46,067 bases of DNA, taken from contig NZ_KI914989.1 in NCBI RefSeq assembly GCF_000520595.1, positions 225,312 to 271,378 of the forward strand, read 5' to 3'. A program made the translations under genes and the position numbers. This document shows, in pieces, positions 29,091 through 39,383 of this stretch; position 1 is the first letter of the stretch; the number at the start of each line of letters is the position of its first letter. A model generated the notes under the pieces. That model was not told where the DNA came from and did no database searches. It worked only from the letters and a program-made list of their open reading frames with translations. This DNA is from Arthrobacter sp. H5. Its GTDB lineage: Bacteria > Actinomycetota > Actinomycetes > Actinomycetales > Micrococcaceae.

Positions 29091-29119
29091 GAAGGCCGTC
29101 GGATACGACGGCAGCCTTC
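29091..29119 (+). promoter_or_regulatory. Hairpin in the rpsJ leader
   Basis: GAAGG-CCGTCG (29091-29101) pairs with CGACGG (29106-29111) and, past a CAG bulge, CCTTC (29115-29119), with loop GATA. It ends 23 bases before the rpsJ ATG, overlapping the region upstream of the ribosome site. L4-mediated control is known for the enterobacterial S10 leader; here it is only a possibility. Confidence 0.5.
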
Positions 29120-29142
29120 ATAAGAAAGAGAGTCGAGACGCC

Positions 29143-29451
29143 ATGGCGGGACAAAAAATCCGCATCCGGCTGAAGTCATATGACCACGAGGTCATTGACG
29201 TATCAGCCCGGAAGATCGTTGAGACGGTGACGCGCGCAGGCGCCACGGTGGTTGGCCCCGTGCCCCTGCCGACGGAGAAGAACGTTTACTGCGTTATTCG
29301 CTCACCGCACAAGTACAAGGACAGCCGTGAGCACTTTGAAATGCGGACTCACAAGCGTCTGATCGACATTATTGACCCCACGCCCAAGGCCGTCGATTCG
29401 CTGATGCGTCTCGATCTGCCCGCGGACGTGAACATCGAAATCAAGCTGTAA
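29143..29451 (+). CDS. rpsJ: 30S ribosomal protein S10
   Basis: 102 residues, the standard length from ATG 29143; the longer open frame back to 29014 runs through the leader and is rejected. It has '[20 protein letters not shown]' and '[20 protein letters not shown]'. S10 is in the 30S head and, as NusE, binds the NusG KOW domain, coupling transcription and translation. It is first of an uninterrupted run to rpsQ. AAGAAAGAGAG precedes the start. Confidence 0.98.
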
Positions 29452-29468
29452 GGGAGAGCGGATACATT

Positions 29469-30125
29469 ATGTCTACTTCACTTACGCGTCAGGTAAAGGG
29501 CCTGTTGGGCATCAAGCTCGGCATGACCCAGGTTTGGGATGCGGATAACCGGTTGATTCCGGTGACCGTTGTCCGGGCCGATTCCAACGTCATCACTCAG
29601 CTGCGCGCAGCGGACACCGACGGCTACACCGCGGTTCAGATCGGCTTCGGCCAGATCGACCCACGCAAGGTGACCAAGCCTCTGGCTGGCCACTTCGACA
29701 AGGTCGGCGTCACACCTCGCCGCCACCTCGTGGAACTGCGCACGTCCGATGCCGACAGCTACTCGCTGGGCCAGGAGCTCTCCGTTGAGACCTTCGAAGC
29801 CGGCCAGCTGGTCGACGTCGTTGGTACCACCAAGGGCAAGGGCTTTGCCGGTGTCATGAAGCGTCACGGTTTCCACGGCGTTGGAGCCTCACACGGCGCG
29901 CATAAGAACCACCGCAAGCCAGGCTCGATCGGTGGCGCTTCGACCCCCAGCCGCGTCTTCAAGGGCATGAAAATGGCAGGCCGTATGGGTGCCGTTCGCC
30001 AAACCACGCTGAACCTCACCGTTCACGCAGTGGATGCTGAGAAGTCGCTGCTGCTGATCAAGGGTGCCGTTCCAGGTGCCCGCGGACAGGTCGTCTTTGT
30101 ACGAACCGCCGTGAAGGGAGCATAG
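29469..30125 (+). CDS. rplC: 50S ribosomal protein L3
   Basis: 218 residues. It opens with '[20 protein letters not shown]' and has the central extension '[20 protein letters not shown]' and '[20 protein letters not shown]', which reaches the peptidyl-transferase centre. L3 is an early assembly protein of the 50S subunit. AAGGGAGAG precedes the ATG, 17 bases past rpsJ; rplD starts 4 bases past its stop. Confidence 0.98.
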   Translation: MSTSLTRQVKGLLGIKLGMTQVWDADNRLIPVTVVRADSNVITQLRAADTDGYTAVQIGFGQIDPRKVTKPLAGHFDKVGVTPRRHLVELRTSDADSYSLGQELSVETFEAGQLVDVVGTTKGKGFAGVMKRHGFHGVGASHGAHKNHRKPGSIGGASTPSRVFKGMKMAGRMGAVRQTTLNLTVHAVDAEKSLLLIKGAVPGARGQVVFVRTAVKGA

Positions 30126-30129
30126 CTAG

Positions 30130-30774
30130 ATGGCTACCAAAACTGTGAAAGTTGATTTCCCGGCGGAAATCTTCGACACCCAGACCAACGTGCCGTTGCT
30201 GCACCAGGTTGTCGTGGCCCAGCTTGCTGCTGCCCGTCAGGGTACGCACAAGACCAAGACCCGCGCCGAGGTGAGCGGCGCAGGCCGCAAGCCGTTCAAG
30301 CAGAAGGGAACCGGACGTGCCCGCCAGGGTTCAATCCGCGCTCCCCACATGACCGGCGGTGGAGTTGTCCACGGACCCACTCCCCGCGATTACAGCCAGC
30401 GCACACCCAAGAAGATGAAGGCCGCCGCACTCCGCGGAGCGCTTTCGGACCGGGCGCGCAACGGCCGTATCCACGTACTGGAATCCCTGGTGAAGGGCGA
30501 AAAGCCTTCCACCAAAGCAGCACTCGACACGCTTCGCGGCGTTTCGGAGCGGGCACACCTGCTCGTTGTTATTGAGCGCGCAAATGATGTTGCAGCACTG
30601 TCGGTGCGCAATGTTCCGCAGGTCCACGTGCTGTACGTCGATCAGCTCAACACTTACGACGTGCTTGTGTCGGACGACGTGATCTTCACCAAGGCCGCTT
30701 ATGACGCATTCATCGCAACGGCCAAGGCCGCTGGCGCCGATAGCGACAGCACAACTGAGGAGGATGCCAAGTGA
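30130..30774 (+). CDS. rplD: 50S ribosomal protein L4
   Basis: 214 residues. The tunnel-lining loop reads '[20 protein letters not shown]' and '[20 protein letters not shown]'; residues altered in macrolide-resistant strains ('[12 protein letters not shown]') are wild type. The tail has a few extra acidic residues ('[11 protein letters not shown]'). In enterobacteria L4 also regulates the S10 operon. Its TGA stop overlaps the GTG start of rplW. Confidence 0.98.
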   Translation: MATKTVKVDFPAEIFDTQTNVPLLHQVVVAQLAAARQGTHKTKTRAEVSGAGRKPFKQKGTGRARQGSIRAPHMTGGGVVHGPTPRDYSQRTPKKMKAAALRGALSDRARNGRIHVLESLVKGEKPSTKAALDTLRGVSERAHLLVVIERANDVAALSVRNVPQVHVLYVDQLNTYDVLVSDDVIFTKAAYDAFIATAKAAGADSDSTTEEDAK

Positions 30775-31076
30775 GTGGCTCCATCGCAAAGGATCCTCGC
30801 GACGTCGTCATTGCACCCGTCGTTTCGGAAAAGAGCTACGGCCTGATCGACGAAGGTAAGTACACCTTCCTGGTTGACCCGCGCTCCAACAAGACAGAGA
30901 TCAAGCTGGCCGTGGAGAAAATTTTCTCCGTCAAGGTCGACTCGATCAACACGCTCAATCGTTCGGGGAAGCGCAAGCGGACCCGCTTTGGCTGGGGGCA
31001 GCGCAAGGACACCAAGCGTGCCATTGTGACCCTCAAAGAAGGAACGATCGATATCTTCGGCGGTCCGCTCGGTTAG
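30771..31076 (+). CDS. rplW: 50S ribosomal protein L23
   Basis: 101 residues, GTG start overlapping the rplD stop by 4 bases (GTGA). It has '[20 protein letters not shown]' and '[20 protein letters not shown]'. L23 lies at the exit tunnel and is the docking site for trigger factor and SRP. Coupled translation with L4 fits the tight block. Confidence 0.97.
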   Translation: MSGSIAKDPRDVVIAPVVSEKSYGLIDEGKYTFLVDPRSNKTEIKLAVEKIFSVKVDSINTLNRSGKRKRTRFGWGQRKDTKRAIVTLKEGTIDIFGGPLG

Positions 31077-31107
31077 GGCGGAGACCACTTTAACGAGGAA
31101 CTGAAAA

Positions 31108-31947
<840 letters not shown>

Positions 31948-31959
31948 GAGCCTGGAGAC

Positions 31960-32241
31960 ATGCCACGCAGCCTGAAGAAAGGCCCCTTCGTCGATCAGCA
32001 CCTTTTCGTAAAGGTGGCTCGTGAGAATGACAAGGGCACCAAGAACGTCATCAAGACGTGGTCCCGCCGTTCAATGATCGTCCCCGACATGCTCGGGCAC
32101 ACGATCGCCGTGCACGACGGGCGCAAGCACATTCCGGTGTTTGTCACCGAGTCGATGGTCGGGCATAAGCTCGGCGAATTCGCTCCAACGCGGACCTTCC
32201 GCGGCCATGTGAAGGACGACCGCAAGGGCAAGCGCCGCTAG
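31960..32241 (+). CDS. rpsS: 30S ribosomal protein S19
   Basis: 93 residues, standard. '[20 protein letters not shown]' and '[20 protein letters not shown]' with '[20 protein letters not shown]' are the family signature. S19 forms a complex with S13 in the 30S head. GGAGAC lies close to the ATG, 12 bases past rplB. Confidence 0.98.
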   Translation: MPRSLKKGPFVDQHLFVKVARENDKGTKNVIKTWSRRSMIVPDMLGHTIAVHDGRKHIPVFVTESMVGHKLGEFAPTRTFRGHVKDDRKGKRR

Positions 32242-32279
32242 GCGCCTGTCTTTACGGCTAAGACGAGAGAAGGAAAGCA

Positions 32280-32645
32280 ATGGAAGCCAAGGCTATTGCG
32301 CGTCACTTGCGCGTTACGCCTATGAAGGCCCGGCGCGTCGTCAACCTGGTTCGTGGCAAGCAAGCGAATGAGGCTCTGGCAATCTTGAAGTTCGCCCCAC
32401 AGGCGGCTTCAGAGCCGGTATTCAAGGTAGTTCAGTCAGCAGTTGCCAACGCCCGCGTCCTCGCGGACCGCGACGGCATCGCGTTCGACGAGGGCAACCT
32501 CATCATCAGCGAAGCATTCGTTGACGAAGGCCCCACAATGAAGCGGTTCCGGCCGCGTGCACAGGGCCGGGCATTCCGCATCAACAAGCGGACCAGCCAC
32601 GTCACTGTTGTAGTAGCTACCCCTGAGAAAGTGGAGGACCGCTAA
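32280..32645 (+). CDS. rplV: 50S ribosomal protein L22
   Basis: 121 residues. The globular part ('[20 protein letters not shown]') and the beta-hairpin reaching into the exit tunnel ('[20 protein letters not shown]') are intact; no duplication of the hairpin, a known macrolide-resistance change, is present. AAGGAAAG precedes the ATG. rpsC begins directly at the next base after the stop. Confidence 0.98.
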   Translation: MEAKAIARHLRVTPMKARRVVNLVRGKQANEALAILKFAPQAASEPVFKVVQSAVANARVLADRDGIAFDEGNLIISEAFVDEGPTMKRFRPRAQGRAFRINKRTSHVTVVVATPEKVEDR

Positions 32646-33509
32646 GTGGGACAGAAAGTAAACCCGCATGGGTTCCGACTCGGCATCACCACTGACCACA
32701 GGTCACACTGGTTTGCTGACAGCAACAAGCCGGGACAGCGTTACAAGGACTTTGTCCGCGAGGACATCAAGATCCGCCAACTCATGTCCACGGGCATGGA
32801 CCGCGCCGGCATCGCCAAGGTAGAGATCGAGCGCACCCGTGACCGCGTCCGTGTGGATATCCACACGGCACGTCCGGGCATCGTCATCGGCCGCCGCGGC
32901 GCCGAAGCGGACCGCATCCGCGGCGAGTTGGAGAAGCTCACCGGCAAGCAGGTTCAGCTGAACATCCTCGAGGTCAAGAACCCCGAGATGGAAGCCCAGC
33001 TGGTTGCGCAGGGTGTTGCTGAGCAGCTTTCTTCACGCGTGGCTTTCCGCCGTGCAATGAAGAAGGCCATGCAGTCCGCTCAGCGCGCCGGGGCCAAGGG
33101 CATCCGTGTCCAGTGCTCCGGTCGTTTGGGTGGCGCTGAAATGAGCCGTTCGGAGTTCTACCGCGAAGGCCGTGTGCCCCTGCACACCCTCCGTGCGAAC
33201 ATCGACTACGGTTTCTTCGAAGCCAAGACCACCTTCGGCCGCATTGGCGTGAAGGTCTGGATCTACAAGGGCGACATCACTGCCAAGGAACTTGCCGCCC
33301 AGGCTGCAGCCGCACCTTCACGTGGCCGCGGCGCCAGCAGCGACCGACCGGGCCGTGGCCCAGCCGGTGCTGAACGCGGCGGTGACCGTGGCGGTGACCG
33401 CCGTCGTCGTAGTCCTGAACGCGCCGCCGCTCCTGCTGAAGCATCCGCTGCTCCGGCAGAAGCTGCTCCCGCAGAGACTGCAGCACCAGCTGAAGGAGGG
33501 CAGGCTTAA
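32646..33509 (+). CDS. rpsC: 30S ribosomal protein S3
   Basis: 287 residues, longer than the 233 of E. coli. The KH domain has the GxxG loop in '[20 protein letters not shown]'; the C-terminal domain has '[20 protein letters not shown]' and '[14 protein letters not shown]'. After about residue 220 there is a tail: an Arg/Gly/Ser-rich part ('[20 protein letters not shown]') and an Ala/Glu/Pro part. Such tails are common in actinobacteria; function unknown. GTG start abuts the rplV stop with GGAGG inside rplV. Confidence 0.97.
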   Translation: MGQKVNPHGFRLGITTDHRSHWFADSNKPGQRYKDFVREDIKIRQLMSTGMDRAGIAKVEIERTRDRVRVDIHTARPGIVIGRRGAEADRIRGELEKLTGKQVQLNILEVKNPEMEAQLVAQGVAEQLSSRVAFRRAMKKAMQSAQRAGAKGIRVQCSGRLGGAEMSRSEFYREGRVPLHTLRANIDYGFFEAKTTFGRIGVKVWIYKGDITAKELAAQAAAAPSRGRGASSDRPGRGPAGAERGGDRGGDRRRRSPERAAAPAEASAAPAEAAPAETAAPAEGGQA

Positions 33510-33926
33510 ATGCTTATCCCACGTCGAGTCAAGTTCCGTAAGCAGCACCACCCGGGTCGTTCCGGCGCTGCAACGGGCGGCACCCAGGTCAGCTTTGGCG
33601 AGTGGGGCATCCAGGCGCTGAGCCCGGCTTATGTCACCAACCGCCAGATTGAATCTGCCCGTATTGCCATGACCCGCCACATCAAGCGTGGCGGCAAGGT
33701 CTGGATCAACATCTACCCGGACCGTCCGCTGACCAAGAAGCCTGCCGAAACCCGCATGGGTTCCGGTAAGGGTTCACCTGAGTGGTGGGTGGCAAACGTC
33801 AAGCCCGGCCGTGTTCTCTTTGAACTCTCCGGTGTAACAGAAGAGGTAGCGCGCGAGGCATTGCGCCTGGCAATCCACAAGCTGCCATTGAAGGCACGCA
33901 TTGTGCGTCGTGAGGGTGGTGAATAG
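33510..33926 (+). CDS. rplP: 50S ribosomal protein L16
   Basis: 138 residues, standard. '[20 protein letters not shown]', '[20 protein letters not shown]' and '[20 protein letters not shown]' identify it. L16 binds the A-site side of the 50S subunit and the arginine in '[10 protein letters not shown]' is the classical hydroxylation site. It begins directly after the rpsC stop, with AAGGAGGG inside the end of rpsC. Confidence 0.98.
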   Translation: MLIPRRVKFRKQHHPGRSGAATGGTQVSFGEWGIQALSPAYVTNRQIESARIAMTRHIKRGGKVWINIYPDRPLTKKPAETRMGSGKGSPEWWVANVKPGRVLFELSGVTEEVAREALRLAIHKLPLKARIVRREGGE

Positions 33927-33928
33927 TT

Positions 33929-34267
33929 ATGGCAATTGGTTCAAAGGAACTCGTTACCGATCAGCTGGACGGTTTTGACAAGGATCGCCTGACGGAGGAA
34001 CTCCGCAAGGCCAAGGAAGAGCTGTTCAACCTTCGCTTCCAGTCGGCTACCGGCCAGTTGGAAAACCACGGCCGCCTGCGCTCAGTCAAGCGTGACATTG
34101 CACGTATCTACACGGTGTTGCGTGAGCGCGAGCTGGGCATCCGCCCCGACGTTGTTGCTCCTGTAGAGGAAGCAAAAACAGAGAAGGCCGGTAAGAAATC
34201 CAAGAAGGCCTCCACCAAGGACACCAAGTCCGAGGACACAGAGGTTTCTGAGGAGGACGCCAAATGA
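33929..34267 (+). CDS. rpmC: 50S ribosomal protein L29, extended
   Basis: 112 residues against about 65-70 in most bacteria. Residues 1-75 form the two-helix L29 core ('[20 protein letters not shown]', '[20 protein letters not shown]'). The rest is a Lys/Glu/Thr-rich tail ('[20 protein letters not shown]') without predicted fold. The family normally sits at the exit tunnel next to L23, so the tail may project there. Its stop overlaps the rpsQ ATG (ATGA). Confidence 0.96.
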   Translation: MAIGSKELVTDQLDGFDKDRLTEELRKAKEELFNLRFQSATGQLENHGRLRSVKRDIARIYTVLRERELGIRPDVVAPVEEAKTEKAGKKSKKASTKDTKSEDTEVSEEDAK

Positions 34268-34563
34268 GTGAAGAGAAAAGCGAACAAGTGAGCACCACGA
34301 GTGAAACCGCTGTACGCGGCCAGCGTAAGACCCGCCGCGGCTTTGTTGTGTCGGACAAGATGCAGAAGACCATTGTTGTGCAGGTTGAGGACCGCGTAAA
34401 GCACGCTCTCTACGGCAAGGTTCTCCGCCGCAGCACCAAGGTCAAGGTCCACGACGAGCAGAACATCGCCGGCATCGGCGATCACGTTCTGATCAGCGAG
34501 ACCCGCCCGCTGTCCGCTACCAAGCGGTGGCGCCTGGTAGAAATTCTCGAAAAGGCCAAATAG
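34264..34563 (+). CDS. rpsQ: 30S ribosomal protein S17
   Basis: 99 residues, with about 15 extra N-terminal residues relative to compact members. The OB-fold core has '[20 protein letters not shown]' and '[20 protein letters not shown]' followed by '[18 protein letters not shown]'. S17 is an early 16S-binding protein. The overlap with rpmC shows coupling. Two hairpins follow and end the S10 block. Confidence 0.97.
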   Translation: MSEEKSEQVSTTSETAVRGQRKTRRGFVVSDKMQKTIVVQVEDRVKHALYGKVLRRSTKVKVHDEQNIAGIGDHVLISETRPLSATKRWRLVEILEKAK

Positions 34564-34662
34564 GCCCCACGGCCTACCCTGGATTCCGCTCTGCGGAATC
34601 AGGGGAACCCTGGCCGCGTGGGCCCATGACGGGCGTTCCGGTGGTTATCCACCGGGACGCCC
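34563..34662 (+). terminator. Two tandem hairpins at the end of the S10 block
   Basis: The first is an extended imperfect structure with GGCCC..CACG (from 34563) against CGTGGGCC (to 34624) enclosing GATTCCGC-TCT-GCGGAATC (34582-34600). The second is GGGCGT-T-CCGGTGG (34631-34644) with CCACCGG-G-ACGCCC (34649-34662), 14 bp including one T-G pair, loop TTAT. Neither has a T tract. Confidence 0.7.
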
Positions 34663-34939
34663 CTTGGCTGTTCCACCGGCCGGCGGGAACTCCCGCAGAC
34701 CGATTTCTTTTACACAGTGCTTTCGCGATAAGATGAAAATCTTGTCTGTCCGGTGGGGTAGAGGTATGAGCTTCCACACCGGCGATTCAGGACAAAAGCC
34801 CGATAATCTTGTTCAGCACACACCGCAGGCGCTTTCGGGCGCCTCCGTCTGTGTGGTGAGTACCAGTATTACGGGGCCCACCCATATCCGTTCCGCAAGG
34901 CTCAGCTCATGAGAACCGGCGCGACGACAGGAGTAATAA
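34564..34939 (+). other. Intergenic region between rpsQ and rplN
   Basis: Besides the two terminator hairpins, these 376 bases hold a possible promoter TTCTTT-18-TAAGAT (34705-34734), and a leader stem CACACA (34817-34822) with TGTGTG (34850-34855) around AGGCGC/GCGCCT (34827-34844). No gene is seen. Confidence 0.5.
34705..34734 (+). promoter_or_regulatory. Candidate spc operon promoter
   Basis: TTCTTT (34705-34710), an 18-base spacer and TAAGAT (34729-34734) after the terminators suggest that rplN onward has its own transcript with a leader of about 200 bases. Confidence 0.35.
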
Positions 34940-35308
34940 GTGATTCAGCAGGAGTCGCGGCTTAAGGTCGCCGACAACACGGGTGCCAAGGAAATCTTGA
35001 CCATCCGCGTTCTCGGGGGATCCGGGCGCCGCTACGCAGGCATCGGCGACGTTATTGTCGCCACAGTCAAGGACGCCATCCCGGGCGGCAACGTCAAGAA
35101 GGGCGACGTCGTCAAGGCGGTCATCGTCCGCACCAAGAAGGAACGCCGCCGCGCGGACGGTTCCTATATCAAGTTTGATGAGAACGCAGCTGTGATCCTC
35201 AAAGCCGACGGGGACCCACGTGGTACCCGCATCTTTGGGCCGGTTGGCCGCGAACTGCGCGACAAGCGGTTCATGAAGATCATCTCGCTGGCGCCGGAGG
35301 TGCTGTAG
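34940..35308 (+). CDS. rplN: 50S ribosomal protein L14
   Basis: 122 residues, standard, with GTG start after ACAGGAGTAATAA. '[20 protein letters not shown]', '[20 protein letters not shown]' and '[20 protein letters not shown]' are the L14 signature. L14 takes part in an intersubunit bridge. It is the first gene of the spc block; rplX begins 4 bases after its stop. Confidence 0.98.
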   Translation: MIQQESRLKVADNTGAKEILTIRVLGGSGRRYAGIGDVIVATVKDAIPGGNVKKGDVVKAVIVRTKKERRRADGSYIKFDENAAVILKADGDPRGTRIFGPVGRELRDKRFMKIISLAPEVL

Positions 35309-35311
35309 TCC

Positions 35312-35692
35312 ATGGGACAGACCAATGTGAAATTCAAGATCAAGAAGGGTGACCTGGTTCAGGTCATCAGTGGTGCCAGGCAGGACCGCGGGGGAGACCG
35401 CGGCAAGCAGGGCAAGGTTCTGAAGGTATTCCCGGACACCAACCGCGTTCTCGTGGAGGGCATCAACCGGATCACCAAGCACACCAAGGTTGGACAGTCG
35501 CAGCGCGGCACCAAGACTGGTGGCATTGAGACCGTCGAGGCACCCATCCACATCAGCAACATTGCCGTGGTGGACCCCGAGACCAAGAAGCCAACGCGTG
35601 TTGGCTACCGCACCGAAACCGTTGAACGCGACGGCCGGGAGCGCACGGTCCGTATCCGCGTTGCCAAGGCATCAGGGAAGGATCTGGCATGA
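35312..35692 (+). CDS. rplX: 50S ribosomal protein L24
   Basis: 126 residues, slightly long for L24 because of the C-terminus. The KOW motif is in '[20 protein letters not shown]' and '[20 protein letters not shown]', followed by 'RITKHTKVG'. L24 initiates 50S assembly near the exit tunnel. Its TGA overlaps the ATG of rplE (ATGA). Confidence 0.97.
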   Translation: MGQTNVKFKIKKGDLVQVISGARQDRGGDRGKQGKVLKVFPDTNRVLVEGINRITKHTKVGQSQRGTKTGGIETVEAPIHISNIAVVDPETKKPTRVGYRTETVERDGRERTVRIRVAKASGKDLA

Positions 35693-36264
35693 CTACCGAA
35701 GCAGTGGAAGCAAAGATCGTCCCGCGTCTGAAGAACCGTTATGCAGCGGAAATCAAGACCACTCTGCTGGAGGATTTCAGCTACAGCAACGTCAACCAGG
35801 TTCCCCGCCTGGTGAAGGTTGTTGTCAACATGGGTGTTGGAGATGCCGCAAAGGACTCCAAGCTCATTGACGGCGCCGTCCGCGACCTCACACAGATCAC
35901 CGGCCAGAAGCCGCAGGTCACCAAGGCACGCAAGTCCATCGCGCAGTTCAAACTGCGTGAGGGAATGCCCATTGGTGCACACACCACGCTTCGCGGTGAC
36001 CGCATGTGGGAATTTGTGGACCGCCTGGTCAGCCTCGCGCTGCCCCGTATCCGCGACTTCCGCGGTCTCAGCGGCAAGCAGTTTGACGGCAACGGCAACT
36101 ACACCTTCGGTCTTACGGAGCAGTCCATGTTCCACGAGATCGACCAGGACAAGATCGACCGCGTACGTGGCATGGACATCACAATTGTCACCACGGCAAA
36201 GACCGACGACGAAGGCCGCGCGCTGCTCAAGGCGCTTGGCTTCCCGTTCAAATCCGAAGACTAA
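35689..36264 (+). CDS. rplE: 50S ribosomal protein L5
   Basis: 191 residues, standard. '[20 protein letters not shown]', '[20 protein letters not shown]', '[20 protein letters not shown]' and '[20 protein letters not shown]' identify it. L5 binds 5S rRNA and forms a bridge to S13. Start overlaps the rplX stop. After it, rpsH follows directly at a 93-base gap: rpsN/rpsZ (S14), usual here in many bacteria, is missing. Confidence 0.98.
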   Translation: MTTEAVEAKIVPRLKNRYAAEIKTTLLEDFSYSNVNQVPRLVKVVVNMGVGDAAKDSKLIDGAVRDLTQITGQKPQVTKARKSIAQFKLREGMPIGAHTTLRGDRMWEFVDRLVSLALPRIRDFRGLSGKQFDGNGNYTFGLTEQSMFHEIDQDKIDRVRGMDITIVTTAKTDDEGRALLKALGFPFKSED

Positions 36265-36357
36265 TCAACTACGTTCCAGGTCCGCTCCGGACAGGATAAG
36301 GCGCATGCCGGATCCTGACGGAATCCGGAAACCGTTACGAGGAAGGGCAAGAGCCCA

Positions 36358-36756
36358 ATGACAATGACAGATCCTGTGGCAGACATGCTTACACGTCTGC
36401 GCAATGCAAACTCGGCATACCACGACACCGTGTCAATGCCGTACAGCAAGCTCAAGGCACGAGTTGCCGACATCCTGAAGGCTGAAGGCTACATTGCCGG
36501 CTGGAAGGAAGAGGAAGCGGAGGTCGGCAAGAAGCTGACCCTCGACCTCAAGTTCGGTGCCGACCGCCAGCGTTCAATAGCGGGAATCCGCCGCATCTCC
36601 AAGCCGGGCCTGCGTGTATACGCGAAGTCCACCAACCTGCCGCACGTTCTGGGCGGTCTTGGAATCGCGATCCTGTCCACATCCTCCGGTCTGTTGACAG
36701 ACCGCCAGGCAGCGAAGAAGGGCGTGGGTGGGGAAGTCCTCGCCTACGTCTGGTAG
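36358..36756 (+). CDS. rpsH: 30S ribosomal protein S8
   Basis: 132 residues. '[20 protein letters not shown]', '[20 protein letters not shown]' and 'VLAYVW' are the S8 hallmarks. ATG 36358 and ATG 36364 are both possible; GAGGAAGGG lies upstream. In enterobacteria S8 represses the spc operon by binding near rplE; the 93-base gap ahead of this gene could hold such a site, but a clear mimic of the 16S site was not recognised. Confidence 0.97.
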   Translation: MTMTDPVADMLTRLRNANSAYHDTVSMPYSKLKARVADILKAEGYIAGWKEEEAEVGKKLTLDLKFGADRQRSIAGIRRISKPGLRVYAKSTNLPHVLGGLGIAILSTSSGLLTDRQAAKKGVGGEVLAYVW

Positions 36757-36774
36757 CGGGAAAGGGAAAGAATA

Positions 36775-37311
36775 ATGTCACGTATTGGACGTCTCCCCAT
36801 CACCGTACCTGCAGGCGTTGAGGTCAAGGTGGATGGCAGCATAGTTTCAGTCAAGGGTTCCAAAGGCGAGCTGAGCCACAGTGTGCCCAGCCCGATCGCG
36901 GTCTCCCTTGAGGAAAACACGCTGACCGTCTCCCGCCCCAATGACGAGCGTGAGTCACGCTCGCTGCATGGCCTGACCCGGACCCTGATCTCCAACATGA
37001 TCACCGGCGTCACCGACGGTTACAAAAAGGATCTCGAGATTGTGGGCACGGGTTACCGTGTCCAGGCCAAGGGATCCGACCTGGAGTTTGCGCTCGGCTA
37101 CAGCCACCCGGTATCCGTCAAGGCACCGACCGGCATCACGCTGACCGTTGCGGGACCTACCAAGATCTCCGTCTCCGGCATCAACAAGCAGCAGGTCGGC
37201 GAAGTCGCCGCGAACATTCGTAAACTTCGCAAGCCCGACCCTTATAAGGGCAAGGGCATCCGCTATGCGGGCGAAGTTATCCGCCGCAAGGTCGGAAAGG
37301 CTGGTAAGTAA
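36775..37311 (+). CDS. rplF: 50S ribosomal protein L6
   Basis: 178 residues, standard two-repeat RRM-like protein. '[20 protein letters not shown]', '[20 protein letters not shown]' and '[20 protein letters not shown]' identify it. L6 sits near the sarcin-ricin loop. The ATG is 18 bases past rpsH and rplR begins 2 bases past its stop. Confidence 0.98.
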   Translation: MSRIGRLPITVPAGVEVKVDGSIVSVKGSKGELSHSVPSPIAVSLEENTLTVSRPNDERESRSLHGLTRTLISNMITGVTDGYKKDLEIVGTGYRVQAKGSDLEFALGYSHPVSVKAPTGITLTVAGPTKISVSGINKQQVGEVAANIRKLRKPDPYKGKGIRYAGEVIRRKVGKAGK

Positions 37312-37313
37312 TC

Positions 37314-37697
37314 ATGGCAATCAGCATCAATAAGAAGCGGAGCTCCAAGAGTAAATCCGCACAGCGCGGTCGCCGCCACCTTCGCGTTCGCAAGCGGATC
37401 ACCGGCACCGCGTTTCGTCCGCGGCTGGTGGTCAACCGTTCAGCACGCCACATGTTCGTGCAGGTTGTTGACGACTCGAAGGGCGTTACCGTAGCTTCGG
37501 CGTCAACACTGGAAGCCGATCTCCGGTCATTCGACGGCGACAAGACGGCAAAGGCCAAGCGCGTGGGCGAACTGATCGCCGAACGCGCCAAGGCAGCCGG
37601 CATCGAGGCAGTTGTGTTTGACCGTGGGGGCAACAAGTACCACGGCCGCATCGCCGCAATCGCAGATGGCGCCCGTGAAGGTGGGCTGGCACTGTGA
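37314..37697 (+). CDS. rplR: 50S ribosomal protein L18
   Basis: 127 residues. '[20 protein letters not shown]', '[20 protein letters not shown]' and '[20 protein letters not shown]' are family motifs; 'EGGLAL' is the typical end. L18 delivers 5S rRNA to the large subunit together with L5. Its stop overlaps the rpsE GTG (GTGA). Confidence 0.98.
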   Translation: MAISINKKRSSKSKSAQRGRRHLRVRKRITGTAFRPRLVVNRSARHMFVQVVDDSKGVTVASASTLEADLRSFDGDKTAKAKRVGELIAERAKAAGIEAVVFDRGGNKYHGRIAAIADGAREGGLAL

Positions 37698-38446
37698 CTG
37701 AAGCAAATAAGGAAAAGGAATCTGTGGCAACTGATCAGCCTGCGACCGAAGCTCCAGCAGCACAGGCGACCGAGTCTGCGCCGGCGACCGACGATCGTCG
37801 TGGCGGAAGCCGCGGCGAACGTGGCGGCGGCGCCGCGGGCGGCGGCGGGCGCGGTGGCCGTGATGGCGGCCGTGGCGGCCGTGACGGTGGACGTGGCGGC
37901 CGTGACGGCGGCCGCGGAGATGATAAGGACAAGTTCATTGAACGCGTTGTTGCCATCAACCGTGTCTCCAAGGTGGTCAAGGGTGGGCGTCGCTTCAGCT
38001 TCACCGCCCTGGTAATCGTCGGCGACGGCAACGGCATGGTCGGTGTTGGCTACGGCAAGGCCAAGGAAGTTCCCTCGGCTATCGCCAAGGGCGTTGAAGA
38101 AGCCAAGAAGACCATGTTCAAGGTTCCCCGCATTGGCGGCACCATTCCGCATCTGGTTCAAGGCGAAGCAGCAGCCGGAGTAGTCCTCCTGCGTCCGGCT
38201 TCTCCTGGTACCGGTGTTATTGCCGGTGGCCCGGTGCGCGCCGTACTGGAATGCGTTGGCATCCATGATGTGCTCTCGAAGTCGCTCGGCTCTTCAAACG
38301 CCATCAACATTGTTCACGCAACCGTTGACGCGTTGAAGCGTCTCGAAGAGCCTCAGGCCGTGGCTGCACGCCGCGGACTGCCGCTCGACGAGGTTGCTTC
38401 CACGTCGATGCTGCGCGCAATGCAGGATCAGAAGGCAGGTGCGTAA
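37694..38446 (+). CDS. rpsE: 30S ribosomal protein S5 with glycine/arginine-rich N-terminal insert
   Basis: 250 residues against about 166 in E. coli. The S5 fold starts near residue 77 ('[20 protein letters not shown]') and includes '[20 protein letters not shown]' and '[17 protein letters not shown]'. The first 75 residues are an Ala/Thr-rich start followed by a Gly/Arg/Asp tract containing three perfect 'GGRGGRD' units at 37844-37906. Length fits other actinobacterial S5 proteins with such tails. GTG 37694 overlaps the rplR stop; GTG 37724 is an alternative. Its stop shares one base with rpmD (TAATG). Confidence 0.96.
   Translation: MTEANKEKESVATDQPATEAPAAQATESAPATDDRRGGSRGERGGGAAGGGGRGGRDGGRGGRDGGRGGRDGGRGDDKDKFIERVVAINRVSKVVKGGRRFSFTALVIVGDGNGMVGVGYGKAKEVPSAIAKGVEEAKKTMFKVPRIGGTIPHLVQGEAAAGVVLLRPASPGTGVIAGGPVRAVLECVGIHDVLSKSLGSSNAINIVHATVDALKRLEEPQAVAARRGLPLDEVASTSMLRAMQDQKAGA
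37844..37906 (+). repeat. 21-base tandem repeat inside rpsE
   Basis: Three in-frame 21-base units (37844-37864, 37865-37885, 37886-37906) encode GGRGGRD each time. Synonymous differences show that the peptide repeat, not only the DNA, is maintained. Confidence 0.85.
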
Positions 38447-38664
38447 TGACTGCGATTACACCAAAGCGTGTGGTGGTCAGCTCCGCGAAGCTGGAAATCA
38501 CTCAAATCAAGTCCGTCATTGGCGGCAAGCAGAACCAGCGCGACACCCTTCGCTCGCTCGGTCTGAAGCGCATCGGCCACACAGTGGTCCGCAGCGCCGA
38601 CGCCGTGACCGTGGGTATGGTCAACACGGTTCCGCACCTCGTGAAGGTTGAGGAGGCCAAATAA
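38446..38664 (+). CDS. rpmD: 50S ribosomal protein L30
   Basis: 72 residues, about 10 more than the compact form. '[20 protein letters not shown]' and '[20 protein letters not shown]' with '[14 protein letters not shown]' are the signature. Its ATG overlaps the rpsE stop by one base and its own stop overlaps the rplO ATG in the same TAATG fashion. Confidence 0.97.
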   Translation: MTAITPKRVVVSSAKLEITQIKSVIGGKQNQRDTLRSLGLKRIGHTVVRSADAVTVGMVNTVPHLVKVEEAK

Positions 38665-39227
38665 TGGCAGAGAAGAAGACTGCGGAAACATCCGCGGCAG
38701 ACACAAAGTCAACGCCTGCGCGCAAGCCGGCCTCAAAGACTGCAGCCGCCAAAAGCGCTGCTGCAGTTGAGACCGTCGAGCGTGTGCAGACGCTGAAGGT
38801 TCACCACCTGCGTCCAGCCCCTGGAGCCAAGACAGCACGAACCCGCGTGGGCCGTGGTGAAGGTTCCAAGGGAAAGACTGCGGGCCGTGGCACCAAGGGC
38901 ACCAAGGCGCGTTACCAGGTCAAGGCCGGCTTTGCTGGCGGTCAGCTGCCGTTGCACATGCGGCTGCCGAAGCTGCGTGGATTCAAGAACCCATTCCGGG
39001 TTGAATTCCAGGTAGTCAACCTCGACAAGCTGAACGAGCTCTTCCCGGAAGGCGGCGAGGTGTCCGTGGACAGCCTGGTTGCCAAGGGAGCTGTTCGCAA
39101 GAACCAGCTGGTCAAGGTTCTGGGTACCGGTGACATCAACGTCAAGGTCGATGTTAAGGTACATGCCTTCTCGGCCTCCGCTGCGGAGAAAATTTCCGCA
39201 GCCGGCGGGTCCGTCTCCGCGCTCTAA
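38664..39227 (+). CDS. rplO: 50S ribosomal protein L15, N-terminally extended
   Basis: 187 residues against about 145-150. The first 40 residues are Ala/Lys/Thr-rich ('[20 protein letters not shown]'). The core begins '[20 protein letters not shown]' and contains '[20 protein letters not shown]' and '[20 protein letters not shown]'. ATG overlaps the rpmD stop. Two hairpins follow; this ends the spc block before secY. Confidence 0.97.
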   Translation: MAEKKTAETSAADTKSTPARKPASKTAAAKSAAAVETVERVQTLKVHHLRPAPGAKTARTRVGRGEGSKGKTAGRGTKGTKARYQVKAGFAGGQLPLHMRLPKLRGFKNPFRVEFQVVNLDKLNELFPEGGEVSVDSLVAKGAVRKNQLVKVLGTGDINVKVDVKVHAFSASAAEKISAAGGSVSAL

Positions 39228-39240
39228 CTGCCTCACCTGA

Positions 39241-39325
39241 GTAGGTCACACAGATGTCGACTGTGATCTACCTCATTTAGCAACTAGACTCTTGGTGGAT
39301 CGGATGTTTCCGGTCCACCAAGAGT
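39241..39325 (+). terminator. Two hairpins after rplO
   Basis: GTAGGTCACA (39241-39250) pairs with TGTGATCTAC (39262-39271), one T-G pair. Then ACTCTTGGTGGA (39288-39299) pairs perfectly with TCCACCAAGAGT (39314-39325), with an inner CGGA/TCCG giving about 16 bp, followed by TTGTCTGG. Confidence 0.8.
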
Positions 39326-39383
39326 TTGTCTGGCTTAATGAGCCGCATTACTTTTCCGGTGCTCATCTACCGGTTTCAACCGT

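Larger units (their letters stand above)
28577..29142 (+). other. Intergenic region: GC-rich repeats and S10 leader
   Basis: No gene is seen in 566 bases. The left part (28620-28740) carries 15-base repeats ACGTCGGCCGGTGGC at 28623-28637 and 28709-28723, a variant at 28724-28738, and GGTGACAGTG-like duplications between them. From about 28800 on the sequence changes to a long leader for rpsJ containing TAGGTGAGTTGTTC (28817-28830), possibly promoter-related, and a stem near 29091-29119. Confidence 0.55.
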
